Shown: positions 41,828-49,633, counted from the first letter of the stretch. The stretch is 49,633 nucleotides of DNA from UBA3478 sp965662045 (GCA_965662045.1 CBFIGE010000015.1:1-49633); one strand, 5' to 3'. Notes: a model not told the origin generated them from the letters alone. Translations and numbers: made by a program.

Positions 41828-42972
41828 CTCGATTGAATACGTTTTAAGGCTTCTTCTATTTTAGGCTCTGGTACACATAATGAAAAACGAACAAAGCGTT
41901 CACCTTGTGAACCGAAAATATGACCAGGTGCAATAAATATATCAAACTCATAAAGCAGCTTGTCTACAATTTGGTCAGCGGTTTTATCCGAGGGAATTTT
42001 ACACCAAATAAACATACCAGTGCTGTCTTTGTCGTAAGTTAAGCTCATGTGATCTGCTATTTTGTGCACGAGTTCTTTTCGTCTATTGTAGACCGTGTTT
42101 TGCTTCTCGAACCAAGTTGAACTTAAGGCTAAAGCAGCAGCAGCACCTTTTTGAATTCCATAAAACATACCAGAATCCATATTTGATTTAACCTTTAGCA
42201 CTTCTTGTAAGGTATCCGCAGCACCGACGAGCATTCCAACACGCCATCCTGCCATATTAAAGGTTTTTGAAATAGAATTCAGTTCTAAAACTGGATCTGT
42301 AGGTTGCACGTACTGCATGATAGAAGTTGGCTCATCATTAGCGATGAATGAATAGGGATTGTCATTGACCAAAAGAATACCATGAGATTTAGCAAAATCT
42401 ACTATACGCTGATAGTCATCTGCACTTAGTTTCGCTCCAGTGGGCATATTGGGATAATTTACCCACATCAATTTTACTTCGCTCAAATCTTGTTGCTCTA
42501 GCCATTCAAAATCAACACACCAATTCTTTTTTTCATCTAATGGATAGGCAATGATTTCAGCCTGCAACAATTTTGAAACTGCACTGTAGGTAGGATAACC
42601 TGGATTGGGCACAAGCACTTTATCACCTTTATTTAAAAAGGCCATAGAGATATGCATGATGCCTTCTTTAGATCCCATCAGCGGAAGAATTTCTTTATTA
42701 GCATCTAGGGAAACCTGATAATGTCTTTGGTAAAATGCTGCAATGGCTGTTCTCAATTCTGGAATACCTTGATAACTCTGGTATTGATGAGCCGTTTGAT
42801 CTTCAAGACTCGAAATCAGCGCTTCTACAACTTCTTGGTTTGGGCGTAAGTCAGGACTACCTATACCCATGTTAATAATTGGTTTTCCAGTATTTATTAA
42901 TTGCTTTACTTCTCGAAGTTTGCTCGAAAAATAGTATTCCTTGACACTTTGTAAACGCTTCGCTGTATTCAT
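41824..42972 (-). CDS. Class I aminotransferase (probable aromatic/prephenate aminotransferase)
   Basis: A 382-residue PLP enzyme of fold type I. Seen: INMGIGSPDLRPNQEVVEAL, AYQSYQGIPELRTAI-like residues (HQYQSYQGIPELRTAIAAFY), MGSKEGIMHISMAFLNKGDK with NPGYPTYSA, the VNYPNMPTGA cofactor loop with Asn, NDNPYSFI, and the PLP lysine in ELNSISKTFNMAGWRVG. The C-terminal Arg lies in ERFVRFSLC. Its place between pheA and tyrA indicates transamination of phenylpyruvate, 4-hydroxyphenylpyruvate or prephenate; generic naming would be aspartate or LL-DAP aminotransferase, which the family resembles. Confidence 0.93.
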   Translation of the reverse strand: MNTAKRLQSVKEYYFSSKLREVKQLINTGKPIINMGIGSPDLRPNQEVVEALISSLEDQTAHQYQSYQGIPELRTAIAAFYQRHYQVSLDANKEILPLMGSKEGIMHISMAFLNKGDKVLVPNPGYPTYSAVSKLLQAEIIAYPLDEKKNWCVDFEWLEQQDLSEVKLMWVNYPNMPTGAKLSADDYQRIVDFAKSHGILLVNDNPYSFIANDEPTSIMQYVQPTDPVLELNSISKTFNMAGWRVGMLVGAADTLQEVLKVKSNMDSGMFYGIQKGAAAALALSSTWFEKQNTVYNRRKELVHKIADHMSLTYDKDSTGMFIWCKIPSDKTADQIVDKLLYEFDIFIAPGHIFGSQGERFVRFSLCVPEPKIEEALKRIQSR

Positions 42973-42974
42973 GT

Positions 42975-43808
42975 CTAATCTTGGATTTGTTTTAAGTGAT
43001 CGGAATATACTCCAAGAACCTGAGCGTCTTCTGCCATGAGCTCTATGAGTGCTAAAGCCTTTTGAAAATAAGCGTAGTCACCAAAGGTAACATCCACAAA
43101 AAAAGCATATTTCCATGGGGTTTCTATCACCGGCAAGGATTGTATCTTGGTTAAATTCAATCGACAATCACTCATCATGTTTAAAATCGCAGCAAGGCTT
43201 CCTCTTTTATGTTCGGTTAAAAATCGTAAAGATGCTTTATTTGAATTTTCTCTATCAAGTTTACCTTGCTCCTTGGTCACGATTAAAAAGCGCGTAGAAT
43301 TGGTTTTTAAATTTTGGATATCGGTAGCTAGGGTTTCAAGTTCATATAGTTTTGCCGCTAATCCCGGCGCAATTGCAGCCATCCCAAGTTCATTGTTTTC
43401 GCGAATCTGCTGGGCAACAATAGCCGTATCAGCAGCCTCCACTAATTTTATTTTAGGATATTTCTTAAAGAAATTAGTACACTGTAAAAGAGCCATAGGA
43501 TGCGAATGCACCTCAATAATATCTTGTATACTTTGACCTTCTTTGGCCATCAAATTATGAGAGATTTCTTGATAATACTCACCAATTACTTTTAAGTTGT
43601 GGTCGTAAAGCAAGGCGTAATTTGGAATGATTGAACCAGCTAGAGAATTTTCAATAGCCATCACGCCCATATCGGCCTTATCACTTAAGAGATTCTGAAC
43701 CACAGATTCGAAAGAATGGCAGAGCAACAACTCATTTTCTTCTTCGAAATAAGCATTCGCCACAATGTGATGGTTTGACCCTAATATTCCTTGTATTGCT
43801 ATTTTCAT
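42975..43808 (-). CDS. pheA: Prephenate dehydratase with divergent ACT domain
   Basis: Converts prephenate to phenylpyruvate. The 277-residue protein has the dehydratase domain (about 1-180): IAIQGILGSNHHIVANAYF, ADMGVMAIENSLAGSIIPNY, EVHSHPMALLQC and the TRFLIVTKE motif. A C-terminal ACT domain (about 197-270) follows with HKRGSLAAILNMMSDCRLNL and TKIQSLPVIETPWKYAFFVD. The allosteric ESRP motif that binds phenylalanine reads QSLP, so feedback by Phe may be weak or absent. No chorismate mutase domain; that activity is fused to the DAHP synthase three genes on. It is the first gene of the aromatic operon, controlled by a leader-peptide attenuator upstream. Confidence 0.95.
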   Translation of the reverse strand: MKIAIQGILGSNHHIVANAYFEEENELLLCHSFESVVQNLLSDKADMGVMAIENSLAGSIIPNYALLYDHNLKVIGEYYQEISHNLMAKEGQSIQDIIEVHSHPMALLQCTNFFKKYPKIKLVEAADTAIVAQQIRENNELGMAAIAPGLAAKLYELETLATDIQNLKTNSTRFLIVTKEQGKLDRENSNKASLRFLTEHKRGSLAAILNMMSDCRLNLTKIQSLPVIETPWKYAFFVDVTFGDYAYFQKALALIELMAEDAQVLGVYSDHLKQIQD

Positions 43809-43811
43809 ATC

Positions 43812-43838
43812 AAAAAAAAAGCCCCGTTATTACGGGAC
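43812..43838 (-). terminator. Attenuator (intrinsic terminator) upstream of pheA
   Basis: On the minus strand GTCCCGT, loop AATA, ACGGGGC forms a 7-bp stem followed by nine T, a classic intrinsic terminator, ending 4 bp before the pheA ATG. An upstream GGGGC (43867-43871) can pair with the GTCCC arm instead and prevent it. Confidence 0.88.
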
Positions 43839-43875
43839 TTCTAATATTTTATTTACATACTACAACGCCCCTGCT

Positions 43876-43932
43876 TCAATTACTGAAATAAGCAAAATAA
43901 TAAGTGTTGTTAGTAAAAATTTTTCTGTGCAT
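43876..43932 (-). CDS. Leader peptide of the pheA operon (Tyr/Phe-rich)
   Basis: An 18-codon frame on the minus strand reads MHRKIFTNNTYYFAYFSN and stops. Three Phe and three Tyr lie in it, five of the six within residues 11-16 (YYFAYF), just before the stop. Downstream come a GGGGC segment and a terminator before pheA, so the frame has the form of an attenuation leader: ribosome stalling at scarce Phe- or Tyr-tRNA would free the GGGGC segment to disrupt the terminator. A hairpin joining the Tyr/Phe codons (TTGCTT) to AAGCAG would act as the protector. A TATATTCG element ends only 4 bp before the ATG, so the transcript may be nearly leaderless. Confidence 0.8.
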   Translation of the reverse strand: MHRKIFTNNTYYFAYFSN

Positions 43933-43936
43933 GTGG

Positions 43937-43944
43937 CGAATATA
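43937..43944 (-). promoter_or_regulatory. -7 promoter element of the pheA leader
   Basis: TATATTCG on the minus strand is a one-mismatch TAnnTTTG and is followed by CCA, as before tRNA-Arg and metK. Transcription would start very close to the leader peptide ATG. Confidence 0.4.
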
Positions 43945-44093
43945 TAAAAATCACGGCTTAAAATAGTTTTCTATACTTTTTTTTTGACTTTTTATCGTTT
44001 TACGGTTGAATTTAAGTGATTATCTAATCTCAAGCCAGAATTATTGTTAATTCTTCATCTTTAATAGCGTCCGAATCAATTATTCATATGTCT

Positions 44094-44101
44094 TATTTTT
44101 G
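44094..44101 (+). promoter_or_regulatory. -7 promoter element of the GldA-like gene
   Basis: TATTTTTG, a perfect TAnnTTTG, ends 21 bp before the ATG at 44123. The stretch between it and the divergent pheA leader (about 43945-44093) is AT-rich with no other feature seen. Confidence 0.45.
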
Positions 44102-44122
44102 ATAAAGAAATGAACTTAGCCC

Positions 44123-45019
44123 ATGATTGAAGTGAAAGAGATTCGAAAGACCTACAATGATGTTGAAGCTTTAAAAGTGATTAACCTTAAACTTCCAGAA
44201 GGGAGTAGACTAGGTTTACTGGGTAATAACGGAGCAGGGAAATCAACCCTAATGAAAATTCTTTCGACCCTCGAAAAACCTGACGCAGGTTCGGTACTTA
44301 TAGAAGGTAAAAACGCCTTCACTCAAATTGAAGAAGCAAGATCAAAAATTGGATTTTTACCAGATTACAACCCCTTACCCGAGCAGCTCTATGTCAAAGA
44401 ATTTCTAGATTTCCAGCAAAAAATATTTAATCGTAGTTCAAACTTCGTTTCTGAATTAGTTAAAAAAACTCAACTTAAAGAGGTTTTAAACCAGAAAATT
44501 CAAAATTTATCTAAAGGATTTAGACAACGTTTAGGAATCGCAAACCTATTGCTAAGCCCTGCAGATATTTATATCCTTGATGAACCTCTTGCGGGATTAG
44601 ACACAGCCCAGAGAATAGAAATACGAGGTTTAATCAATTCTATTTCAAAGAGTAAAACTATGATTTTTAGTTCTCATATGCTCGGTGAAGTAGAATATCT
44701 CGCAGATCAGATTGCCATAGTTCACAACGGTGAGATAGTGTATCACGAAAGCTTTGAAAATTTTGGAAATTATATCCGCGTGTGTTTTGACTATCGAGTA
44801 GAAGAGGCTTTTTTAAAGAGGATAGAAAAAGTATATTCCGTAGAAAACATTAGAGATTTCGAATACAAAATTAAAAGTGAGGATAATACTGATATACGAG
44901 AAGAACTAATGGAATTTGCTCGAAAGAACGAGTTGGAAATTCTAGAAATGAAATGGATTAATAGTGATTTAGAAGAAAAATTTCTAGCCCTTACCACTCC
45001 AAAAATAAAAAGATTCTAA
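44123..45019 (+). CDS. ABC transporter ATP-binding protein, GldA-like
   Basis: A 298-residue ABC ATPase. Walker A is LLGNNGAGKSTLMKIL (about 34-49), then the Q-loop region KIGFLPDYNPLPEQLYVKEF, signature NLSKGFRQRLGIANLLL, Walker B YILDEPLAGLD and the switch SSHMLGEVEYLAD. The C-terminal domain ends in LEEKFLALT, like the LEExFLxLT tail of GldA and related exporters. Length and the FLPDYNPL segment resemble GldA, the gliding-motility ATPase, but the Walker A neighbourhood (PEGSRLGLLGNN) deviates, and no permease (gldF, gldG) lies beside it. So GldA or a GldA-like exporter component. It ends 4 bp from the convergent serine hydrolase gene. Confidence 0.85.
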   Translation: MIEVKEIRKTYNDVEALKVINLKLPEGSRLGLLGNNGAGKSTLMKILSTLEKPDAGSVLIEGKNAFTQIEEARSKIGFLPDYNPLPEQLYVKEFLDFQQKIFNRSSNFVSELVKKTQLKEVLNQKIQNLSKGFRQRLGIANLLLSPADIYILDEPLAGLDTAQRIEIRGLINSISKSKTMIFSSHMLGEVEYLADQIAIVHNGEIVYHESFENFGNYIRVCFDYRVEEAFLKRIEKVYSVENIRDFEYKIKSEDNTDIREELMEFARKNELEILEMKWINSDLEEKFLALTTPKIKRF

Positions 45020-45023
45020 ACTA

Positions 45024-46049
45024 TTATTGGAGTATTTCTTTTTTCAAAACATTATACGCTCTGTCTAGTCCTGTCTGCAAATTTGGTACAGAGGCATTGA
45101 TCATTAGTGCAACAACGAGTTCTGCGTCGGGGTATACAAAAAGATTGGTATAAGCACCAACACCCTGCCCAATATGACCGATATAGCCCATTTCATCAAG
45201 TTCTTGATTGCATTGCCAACCCAGGCCGTAATAGGTTGGTTTAGCCATTACAAATTGTTGGGTGAGTAATTCTTCCCAAGTTGAAGGCTCTAAAATACTA
45301 TGGTCCAAAGCCGCTTGACCTAATTTAAGGAGGTCTGTCACGGTCGACAAATATCCTCCAGCTGCGATTTTATAGCTATTGTTTACCTTCGAGGCTCTTT
45401 TGTATCCATTTTTAGTTTTGGAATACATTTTTACCGTTCTGTTTTTCATCTCCTTGGAAAGGGTGTTTTTTGTTCCATCTTCAAAGGTCTGTGACATTTG
45501 AAGTGCATCTAAAACCTCTCGCTGCACAAAACTCCCAAATGATTCTTTTGCTGCAATTTGCATGACTGCAGAAAGCAAGACATAATTATAAGAACTATAG
45601 TAGTAATCGGCACCGGGCACAAATAGCAGCGGGTCATTTTTAAAAAGTGCTAGCCCTTCTTCTATACCATAAGATTTATTAGAGAATAACTCCTTGCCCT
45701 TGTACGAACGAATACCTGAAGTATGTGTCGCTAAGTGCTTGATATTAATATCAAAATTATTTTTTGGATAGTGAGGAAGATACTCAAAAATAGATTCCTC
45801 AAGCGATAACATCTTTTTATCGATCATTCGACCCAATGCTATACCTGTTATCGACTTGGCAATGGAGGCAATTCTAAAAAGAGATGTTTCGGGAAGAACG
45901 GGATTGGAATTAAACCCCCCATATTTACCGAATGCCTTAGCATAAATAATTTCACTTTTGTATTGAACGGCGCAACTCAAAGCTGGAACTTGGTTGTGCT
46001 CGGCAATTGCCTCTATTTTAGAATTGAATCTTTGAAGTATGGATTTCAT
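45024..46049 (-). CDS. Beta-lactamase-family serine hydrolase
   Basis: A 341-residue protein of the class C beta-lactamase/DD-peptidase-like esterase family. Catalytic SxxK in FRIASIAKSITGIALG (about 57-72), YxN in YYYSSYNYVLLSAVM (about 150-164), and the third motif region with GHIGQGVGAYTNLFVYPD near 290, where His-Ile-Gly takes the place of KTG. There is no evident signal peptide, so a cytoplasmic esterase or peptidase role is more likely than antibiotic resistance; the substrate is unknown. It has its own 54-bp upstream gap after metK and may be read from the metK transcript. Confidence 0.88.
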   Translation of the reverse strand: MKSILQRFNSKIEAIAEHNQVPALSCAVQYKSEIIYAKAFGKYGGFNSNPVLPETSLFRIASIAKSITGIALGRMIDKKMLSLEESIFEYLPHYPKNNFDINIKHLATHTSGIRSYKGKELFSNKSYGIEEGLALFKNDPLLFVPGADYYYSSYNYVLLSAVMQIAAKESFGSFVQREVLDALQMSQTFEDGTKNTLSKEMKNRTVKMYSKTKNGYKRASKVNNSYKIAAGGYLSTVTDLLKLGQAALDHSILEPSTWEELLTQQFVMAKPTYYGLGWQCNQELDEMGYIGHIGQGVGAYTNLFVYPDAELVVALMINASVPNLQTGLDRAYNVLKKEILQ

Positions 46050-46103
46050 AGTATTGCTAAAGGTCGGTAAAGGAATATTTTTTGGGATGTTTAATTATTG
46101 AGG

Positions 46104-47366
46104 CTATAGAATTGCTTGAATTTTTTCGACGTAATCTAGCTTTTCCCAGGTAAACAATTCAACCTCTACTTCTTTGGCACCGTTGTAATTTGATTCAAAA
46201 ACCTTAGTCACTTTTTGAGGTGTTCTACCCATGTGACCGTAAGAAGCAGTTTCTACATAGATTGGATTTCTCAATTTTAGTCTTTGCTCAATACCATAAG
46301 GGGTTAAATCAAAAAGACTTGTGATTTTTTGTGCTAACTCTGAATCTGTGTAATTAGTATGGTTTCGTCCATAAGTATTTAAACTTATAGAAGTAGGCTC
46401 GGCTACTCCAATGGCATAACTCAATTGCACTAAAACCTCGTCACATACTCCGGCTGCAACCAAGTTCTTAGCAATATGTCTAGCTGCATAAGCCGCGCTT
46501 CGGTCAACTTTTGAAGGATCTTTTCCTGAAAATGCACCACCTCCATGACCTCCCTTTCCGCCATAGGTATCTACAATGATTTTACGCCCTGTTAATCCCG
46601 TATCTCCATGGGGTCCACCGATAACAAATTTCCCTGTAGGGTTAATGTGATAGGTAATGTTTTCGTTGTACAATTCTTGAATCTGAGCAGGCTGTTTAGC
46701 CATGACTTTGGGGATTACAATTTCAATCATGTCTTTTCGAATCTGATTTAACATGTTTTCATCGGTATCCCAAGAATCGTGTTGGGTAGATATGACAATG
46801 GCATCTATAGCAATCGGCTTGTGATTTTCATCGTATTCGAGGGTGACCTGCGCCTTTGAATCTGGTCGTAAATAGTGAATTTTCTGTTCTTCTCCCTTTG
46901 AATATGCCTTTCGAATTCGCGCTAATTCTTTTAAAATTTCATGAGACAACACTAAGGCTAAAGGCATATACTCCTCAGACTCGTTTACAGCATAACCAAA
47001 CATGATCCCTTGATCACCAGCTCCTTGTGTTTCAGGAGTAGCCCGCTCTACACCTTGGTTTATTTCAGAACTTTGTTCATGAAGCAATGAAATTACCCCG
47101 CAACTATCACCGCTAAATTTGTACTCCCCTTTGGTATAACCAATTTCATTAATACGTTTTCTAGCAATCTGCTGAACGTCCAAGTATATTTTACTCTTGA
47201 CCTCACCAGCTAGAACTACTTGACCCGTGGTGACTAAAGTTTCACATGCCACCTTGCTCTCAGAATCATAAGCCAAAAAATGGTCTAACAAAGCATCGCT
47301 GATTTGATCTGCTATTTTATCTGGATGGCCTTCGCTAACAGACTCGGAGGTAAAAAAATAACTCAT
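46104..47366 (-). CDS. metK: S-adenosylmethionine synthetase
   Basis: Makes S-adenosylmethionine from methionine and ATP. The 420-residue protein shows the N-terminal FTSESVSEGHPDKIADQIS with the ATP-site His, LVTTGQVVLAGEV, the signature GAGDQGIMFGYA, GGPHGDTGLTGRKIIVDTYG and the P-loop-like GGGAFSGKDPSKVDRSAAY, and TYGRNHTNYTDSEL near the C-terminus. A SAM-II-type aptamer lies in its 5' leader, which would give direct product feedback. It stands 150 bp from the receptor gene upstream. Confidence 0.97.
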   Translation of the reverse strand: MSYFFTSESVSEGHPDKIADQISDALLDHFLAYDSESKVACETLVTTGQVVLAGEVKSKIYLDVQQIARKRINEIGYTKGEYKFSGDSCGVISLLHEQSSEINQGVERATPETQGAGDQGIMFGYAVNESEEYMPLALVLSHEILKELARIRKAYSKGEEQKIHYLRPDSKAQVTLEYDENHKPIAIDAIVISTQHDSWDTDENMLNQIRKDMIEIVIPKVMAKQPAQIQELYNENITYHINPTGKFVIGGPHGDTGLTGRKIIVDTYGGKGGHGGGAFSGKDPSKVDRSAAYAARHIAKNLVAAGVCDEVLVQLSYAIGVAEPTSISLNTYGRNHTNYTDSELAQKITSLFDLTPYGIEQRLKLRNPIYVETASYGHMGRTPQKVTKVFESNYNGAKEVEVELFTWEKLDYVEKIQAIL

Positions 47367-47431
47367 AGATCTACTAATTTCGTTCGTTTAAGCTAGAAGG
47401 GAAAAATGACTCTGTATAAGATTATATCGAA

Positions 47432-47483
47432 TCAACTGCTTTAGCATTTTTAATGAGGTTGCAATCAGTCAAATCCCTCCTCA
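47432..47483 (-). promoter_or_regulatory. SAM-II-type riboswitch in the metK leader
   Basis: On the minus strand a 52-nt element has the SAM-II layout: P1 TGAGG (47483-47479) with CCTCA (47458-47454), a loop containing GGATTTG and ATTGCAA, then TTAAAAATGCTAAAGC. The loop stretch TTGACTG (47472-47466) can pair over 7 bp (two G-U) with CAGTTGA (47438-47432), forming the pseudoknot. The conserved GATTT, TTGCAA and GCTAAA blocks are all present, and the total length equals the well-studied aptamer. It lies 65 bp upstream of the metK ATG; no terminator follows, so control of translation is more likely. Confidence 0.88.
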
Positions 47484-47491
47484 AGCGATGG

Positions 47492-47522
47492 CGAAAATAC
47501 AAAGAATGTATGTAATTATAAA
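47492..47522 (-). promoter_or_regulatory. Candidate metK promoter
   Basis: TTTA, 19 bp, TATTTTCG on the minus strand: one mismatch in each Bacteroidota element, followed by CCA. Transcription would begin near 47485, right at the 5' edge of the SAM-II aptamer. The -33 part overlaps the stop codon of the receptor gene. Confidence 0.4.
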
Positions 47523-49633
47523 TTGTATTTGAGTTTAAAAACAATAAATCTAGGCTGAACAATGTATTGCGAGGTATTAAAAAACAGCTCATTAAAACTA
47601 TCTTGATTTAGGTTTCGATTATTTCCCAAATTTTTAGCCTCAAGAATGAATTCCCATTTACTGTCTTCTTTTTGAAAGGATAAATTTGCATTCAAAAAAG
47701 AGTAGGTGTTTGAGACAGTATCAGCCTTGTCGTAGTAATTGTAATAATCGTAATCTACTACTAGTACAAAATGCTTTAAAAACGCAGCATCGAATTTTAA
47801 GTAGGGTCTCTCTGTATAAAATACGGAACTGGTTGTACCTGTATTGTAATCGCTCACAGCAAAACGATAACCAATTTCAAGGTTAGGGGCATTAACAAAA
47901 CTACTTCCTAGTGAAAGTAAATAATTGTGATTAAAAGATTCAGAGTTTTGAGCTCTATCGTTGACCACATTAAACGTATTTGAATAATTCAAACCAGCTC
48001 GTGAACCGAACTTAATTCGACCAAAAGTTTGTTGGAAATTACCCGAAAAAGATGCGGACTCGTCTTGGAAATTCGAATTTATTGTTGTTCGAACTTGATT
48101 AATCCCACCGATAAGTGCTGAACTTTTTAAGGCATCTATTCTTTTATTGTAGGATGCATTGAAAAATATATTTCGTTGAGAAAACATATTAAAACTAAAA
48201 AAACTCAAATTCAAGGAGTGAAAAAGAGCGGACTCTAAATTCCTATTTCCAGAGAACAAAACATTGTAGTTGTTAAAAAGTATTCCTTCTGCAAAATTGT
48301 TTACATCTGTAAAGGACCGCGCCACCCTGTAGTTTAAACGAATACTCTCGGATTGTTTGAATTGGTAGTTTGCAAAAAACTCAGGTAAAATATGTGTATA
48401 GTTTCGAGTTATTTCTTCTCCTAATTGTTGATCATTGGTGGTATAACGGTGGGCCAATAAACCGGGGTTAATCGTCAAATCTCCATACTTGGCTTTAAAA
48501 TACAATCCTACAAAACGATCTTTAAAATTAAAGGCTACGTCGTTTTTGAACTGCGCTGAATTGAAATCTAGGTTTTGATTGTTGTCGAGTCGCTGAAAGA
48601 TAGACGAATTGAACTCTTGATTACTTTCAATTCCTCCCAGAGTTACATTTAAATTTGTGTTTGGAGAGGTGATTAAAAAGTAATCCAATTTTAAATCTAC
48701 CCTTTTGGTCGTTACGTCTTGTGCTTGATTGATGTTGTAAAAATTTTGGGTTTGATCAAAGGGAATCAAATCTAAAAAGGGTTGTTGCTGACGAATACTT
48801 TGATAAAAAGGGTCTTCTGTTGCGTTTTCGGTTTTGAGTTCTGCTGCTATAATATTGAAATCGTTCAAGGTCCAATACACGTTTGAGGATTGAGAAATTG
48901 TAACTGGTTTTTGATTTTGATTTTCTTCTATGAAATCAGTCACTGTCGATACGGTAAGGGTATTACTCTGTTCTCTTTCTTCGTTAGTTCGCAGCAGAAC
49001 ATCATACTCCCATTGAAATCGATCTGATGGCTTAAAACGGCTCGAAAATTTTGCAATGCCAAGGGCCACATTTTGCAAATTATTGGTAGAAACCGTTTCG
49101 AGTAAATTTGAACTGACAAAAGTCCTTTGGGTTAATCGCTCTATTTCCGTTTCTGCATCTGAAAAAATCCCAAACCCAGTAAGTAACCACTTTTCTGAGG
49201 GTTTATACGAAAAGTTCAATGCCACAAATTTCGAAACAACTGATTTTGCCGTATTATTTTGCGTAAGTGACAGTCCTAGTCCAGCTGAAGTAGTGCTGAA
49301 ATTAGTTCCTGTATTTTGATTTGTCGCTCCTTTAAACCCTCCTGTAAAACTCCAATAGTCTCTTCCGCTAAAAGCAACCTCTCCGATATTATTAGCGTCT
49401 GTTAATACACTCAAACTGTATTTGGGTGAATAATAAAATAATTTTGGATGTATACTATACCTGTCTTCGTTTCCAAGTCCAGCACTTATTTCACCAAACC
49501 AAAACTTCTTTTTTCCTTCTTTAAGTTTAATATTTAAAGCAATATTATCTTGATTGTTGGTCACTGAACTCAGTTGAGAAACTTCGGTGTAATTGCGAAG
49601 CACCTCAACCTTCTTAAGGGCGTCTGCCGGAAT
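47516..49633 (-). CDS. TonB-dependent-receptor-like outer-membrane protein, C-terminal part (cut by window edge)
   Basis: About 705 residues of an outer-membrane beta-barrel protein whose N-terminus lies right of the window; the frame is open to the edge (IPADALKKVEVLRNYTEVSQ at the border). The border sequence is the end of a plug-like domain (IPADALKKVEVL), followed by IALNIKLKEGKKKFWFGEIS and then many alternating aromatic-polar strands, and a C-terminus FIVFKLKYNL suited to barrel assembly. This matches the flavobacterial outer-membrane receptor/beta-barrel family; there is no SusC signature in the visible part, and the ligand is unknown. A start at the GTG of 49603 would be artificial. 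It ends 149 bp upstream of metK, in the same direction. Confidence 0.9.
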   Translation of the reverse strand: MPADALKKVEVLRNYTEVSQLSSVTNNQDNIALNIKLKEGKKKFWFGEISAGLGNEDRYSIHPKLFYYSPKYSLSVLTDANNIGEVAFSGRDYWSFTGGFKGATNQNTGTNFSTTSAGLGLSLTQNNTAKSVVSKFVALNFSYKPSEKWLLTGFGIFSDAETEIERLTQRTFVSSNLLETVSTNNLQNVALGIAKFSSRFKPSDRFQWEYDVLLRTNEEREQSNTLTVSTVTDFIEENQNQKPVTISQSSNVYWTLNDFNIIAAELKTENATEDPFYQSIRQQQPFLDLIPFDQTQNFYNINQAQDVTTKRVDLKLDYFLITSPNTNLNVTLGGIESNQEFNSSIFQRLDNNQNLDFNSAQFKNDVAFNFKDRFVGLYFKAKYGDLTINPGLLAHRYTTNDQQLGEEITRNYTHILPEFFANYQFKQSESIRLNYRVARSFTDVNNFAEGILFNNYNVLFSGNRNLESALFHSLNLSFFSFNMFSQRNIFFNASYNKRIDALKSSALIGGINQVRTTINSNFQDESASFSGNFQQTFGRIKFGSRAGLNYSNTFNVVNDRAQNSESFNHNYLLSLGSSFVNAPNLEIGYRFAVSDYNTGTTSSVFYTERPYLKFDAAFLKHFVLVVDYDYYNYYDKADTVSNTYSFLNANLSFQKEDSKWEFILEAKNLGNNRNLNQDSFNELFFNTSQYIVQPRFIVFKLKYNL

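Noticed and set aside
43147..43536. 129-codon plus-strand frame within pheA
   Set aside because: Antisense to a well-recognised gene, no domain, Ser/Cys-rich composition typical of a shadow frame.
45024..46049. Serine hydrolase as an antibiotic-resistance beta-lactamase
   Set aside because: No signal peptide is visible and the third motif is not KTG; an esterase or peptidase role is more likely.
1..49633. CRISPR array, insertion sequence, prophage or integrase
   Set aside because: No spaced direct repeats, transposase, integrase or phage structural genes were seen anywhere in the window.

Overview
The window is about 49.6 kb of an AT-rich, densely packed chromosome from a Flavobacteriaceae-like member of the Bacteroidota. 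Evidence: a SusC-family TonB receptor, gliding genes gldB and gldC, a very long C-terminal extension on FtsZ ending in a flavobacterial-type tail, a DnaG without zinc ligands, a fused DAHP synthase-chorismate mutase, promoters of the TAnnTTTG type, and convergent genes that often share or nearly share their stop codons.

Layout. 1-11.2 kb is an accessory, mostly catabolic block. It holds the 5' part of a SusC receptor, an AT-rich gap, a decayed DUF1593 (nucleoside-hydrolase-like) pseudogene, an exported carboxylesterase, a Nudix-type regulator with a perfect 24-bp palindrome in its divergent promoter region, an operon of exported phosphatase-xylB-xylA, a divergent ADP-ribosylglycohydrolase-like lipoprotein, tRNA-Arg(TCG) and an esterase lipoprotein. 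11.2-27.0 kb is a complete-looking dcw cluster on the minus strand (mraZ-rsmH-ftsL-ftsI-murE-mraY-murD-ftsW-murG-murC-ftsQ-ftsA-ftsZ, then a yqeY-like gene), without murF or ddl. It is preceded by a four-copy 10-bp repeat that looks like a MraZ box. 27.1-33.7 kb carries an alpha/beta hydrolase, engB, gldC, gldB, nadE, an atypical LuxR-type response regulator, dnaG and a small zinc-ribbon protein.

33.7-43.9 kb is a run of minus-strand genes. The upstream part makes phenylalanine and tyrosine (pheA, aminotransferase, tyrA, DAHP synthase-chorismate mutase) and continues into rsgA, dtd, a MazG-like gene and aroA. A separate promoter appears to serve queA-rlmN-polyprenyl synthase. Upstream of pheA I read an attenuator: an 18-residue leader peptide rich in Tyr and Phe, a competing GGGGC segment and an intrinsic terminator. 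44.1-49.6 kb has a GldA-like ABC ATPase, a beta-lactamase-family serine hydrolase, metK with a SAM-II-type riboswitch in its leader, and the 3' part of an outer-membrane receptor.

The most interesting items are regulatory: the Phe/Tyr attenuator, the SAM-II-like aptamer on metK, the MraZ-box array overlapping the mraZ promoter, and the 24-bp palindrome for a catalytically dead Nudix regulator. In addition, the response regulator has Glu where the phospho-accepting Asp is expected. All functional assignments come from reading the sequence; no search was run.
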